Positions 34,347 through 34,783 of a DNA stretch of 34,783 bases are shown in pieces (position 1 is the first letter of the stretch; every line of letters begins with the position of its first letter). The notes beneath the pieces were generated by a model. It saw only the letters and a list, made by a program, of their open reading frames with translations, had not been told where the DNA came from and did not search any database. The position numbers and the translations under genes were made by a program. Origin of the DNA: Candidatus Nitrotoga sp. 1052. GTDB taxonomy: Bacteria > Pseudomonadota > Gammaproteobacteria > Burkholderiales > Gallionellaceae. The DNA lies in NCBI RefSeq assembly GCF_927312905.1, contig NZ_CAKMHQ010000085.1:1-34783 (forward strand), read 5' to 3'.

Positions 34347-34670
34347 ATGGCAACACCTGAACTCTTCCGATCCTGGGCCCGAACTGAAACCTTTTTGCGA
34401 GATGCCAGAGCACATCTCACGCAAATCGCAGAGGCGGAATTCGCCGATGGCATGCGGACTTTGAGGAGTTCATTGAACACAATGAACTCGGCCTCGCATT
34501 CGATACGCTGGAGTCCATCGCTAATGAGAGTCGCTGGGAGTCGCAGCGAGTTACTGGCGCTCGCAGCGGCCAACATGGGACTTCACGATAGGTAGCATGT
34601 CCTCGATGAGCAACTCAGCAAACTGAAGGGTTGGAATTATGAAACTTTGCTCCCAAACGGAGACGCCTAA
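34347..34670 (+). pseudogene. Broken small cassette protein
   Basis: Starts MATPELFRSWARTETF. A frameshift near 34450 leads to DFEEFIEHNELGLAFDTLES, a second near 34550 leads to LALAAANMGLHDR, then an in-frame TAG and HVLDEQLSKLKGWNYETLL, ending with the TAA of the attC at 34668. The composite (about 105 residues) resembles small helical proteins found in cassettes, perhaps immunity-like. Not functional as it stands. Confidence 0.6.
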
Positions 34671-34731
34671 CCCTTCCATCGAGGGGATGCCCAAAAGGCA
34701 CGCCTTTCGGTCACCCCTCATGTCAAACGTT
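34665..34731 (+). other. attC site interrupted by a second IS
   Basis: R'' GCCTAAC (34665-34671), arms CATCGAGGGGATGCC and GGTCACCCCTCATG, then AAAC with the R' core starting at GTT (34729-34731). An IS end begins at 34732. Confidence 0.85.
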
Positions 34732-34783
34732 GAGGCTGTAGAAAAACCTGAATTCGCTAAAAAATTCACCTCTTGATCTGCCA
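34732..34783 (+). mobile_element. Left end of a second IS1182-type element (cut by window end)
   Basis: GAGGCTGTAGAAAAACCTG is the same terminal repeat as that of the IS at 29941, and TTGATCTGCCA follows at the same distance as GATCTGCCA there. The intervening bases differ, so this is a related but distinct element. The insertion point in the attC is identical. The rest lies outside the window. Confidence 0.8.

Noticed and set aside
20559-34783. Second copy of the tRNA-His 3' end (attR)
   Set aside because: I looked for CAGTCACCCCA and GTTCGAGCCCC to the right and found none, so the far end of the conjugative element is outside the window or lost.
1-34783. CRISPR array
   Set aside because: No regularly spaced identical repeats were seen. 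The repeated palindromes in 20905-34735 are attC sites with gene-sized spacing.

Overview
The window looks like chromosome from a betaproteobacterium (tentatively Nitrosomonadales or a relative). It starts at a tRNA-Pro(UGG)/Arg(UCU)/His(GUG) cluster and carries two mobile blocks back to back: an integrative conjugative-type element and an integron with many gene cassettes. The taxon is inferred from the tRNA cluster and gene families only.

1-412: three tRNA genes behind one sigma70-type promoter. 413-3300 (minus strand): integration and early module beside the tRNA-His 3' end, with a tyrosine recombinase, a DUF4224-type small protein, a collapsed cytosine-methyltransferase-like gene, a BRO-type antirepressor and a DUF7673-like protein. 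3300-4660: intergenic DNA with a structured-RNA or terminator-like block, a divergent XRE repressor and a strong promoter.

4663-20558 (plus strand): one tightly packed operon. It starts with a lambda-O-like replication protein that has iteron-like repeats inside its own gene. Next come FlhD- and FlhC-like activators (the SetDC/AcaDC class), then a lytic transglycosylase, an OmpA-like lipoprotein and an F-type mating apparatus: traA, L, E, K, B, dsbC, traV, C, trbI, traF, H, G. The order resembles the gonococcal genetic island. traW, traU, trbC and traN are absent between trbI and traF, and no relaxase or coupling protein is seen in the window.

20559-34783: integron territory. An integrase gene (intI, minus strand, 26869-27810) has four in-frame stop codons and no frameshift. 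To its right lie a recognisable attI and cassettes in plus orientation. To its left lie a second tyrosine recombinase, a phosphatidylserine-synthase-like gene, and then five cassettes in minus orientation. The cassettes encode a KAP-type P-loop ATPase, a possible ADP-ribosyltransferase-like protein, a carbohydrate-binding-like lipoprotein, membrane proteins and hypotheticals. Several are frameshifted.

Two related but different IS1182-type elements start at exactly the same point (AACGTT^) of two different attC sites. One is complete, with a flanking GTT repeat. The other is cut by the window end. A truncated IS91-like element with an accessory tyrosine recombinase interrupts another attC. The attC-targeted IS pair, the two-sided cassette array around a dead integrase, and the replication/FlhDC head of the conjugative operon are the most interesting points.
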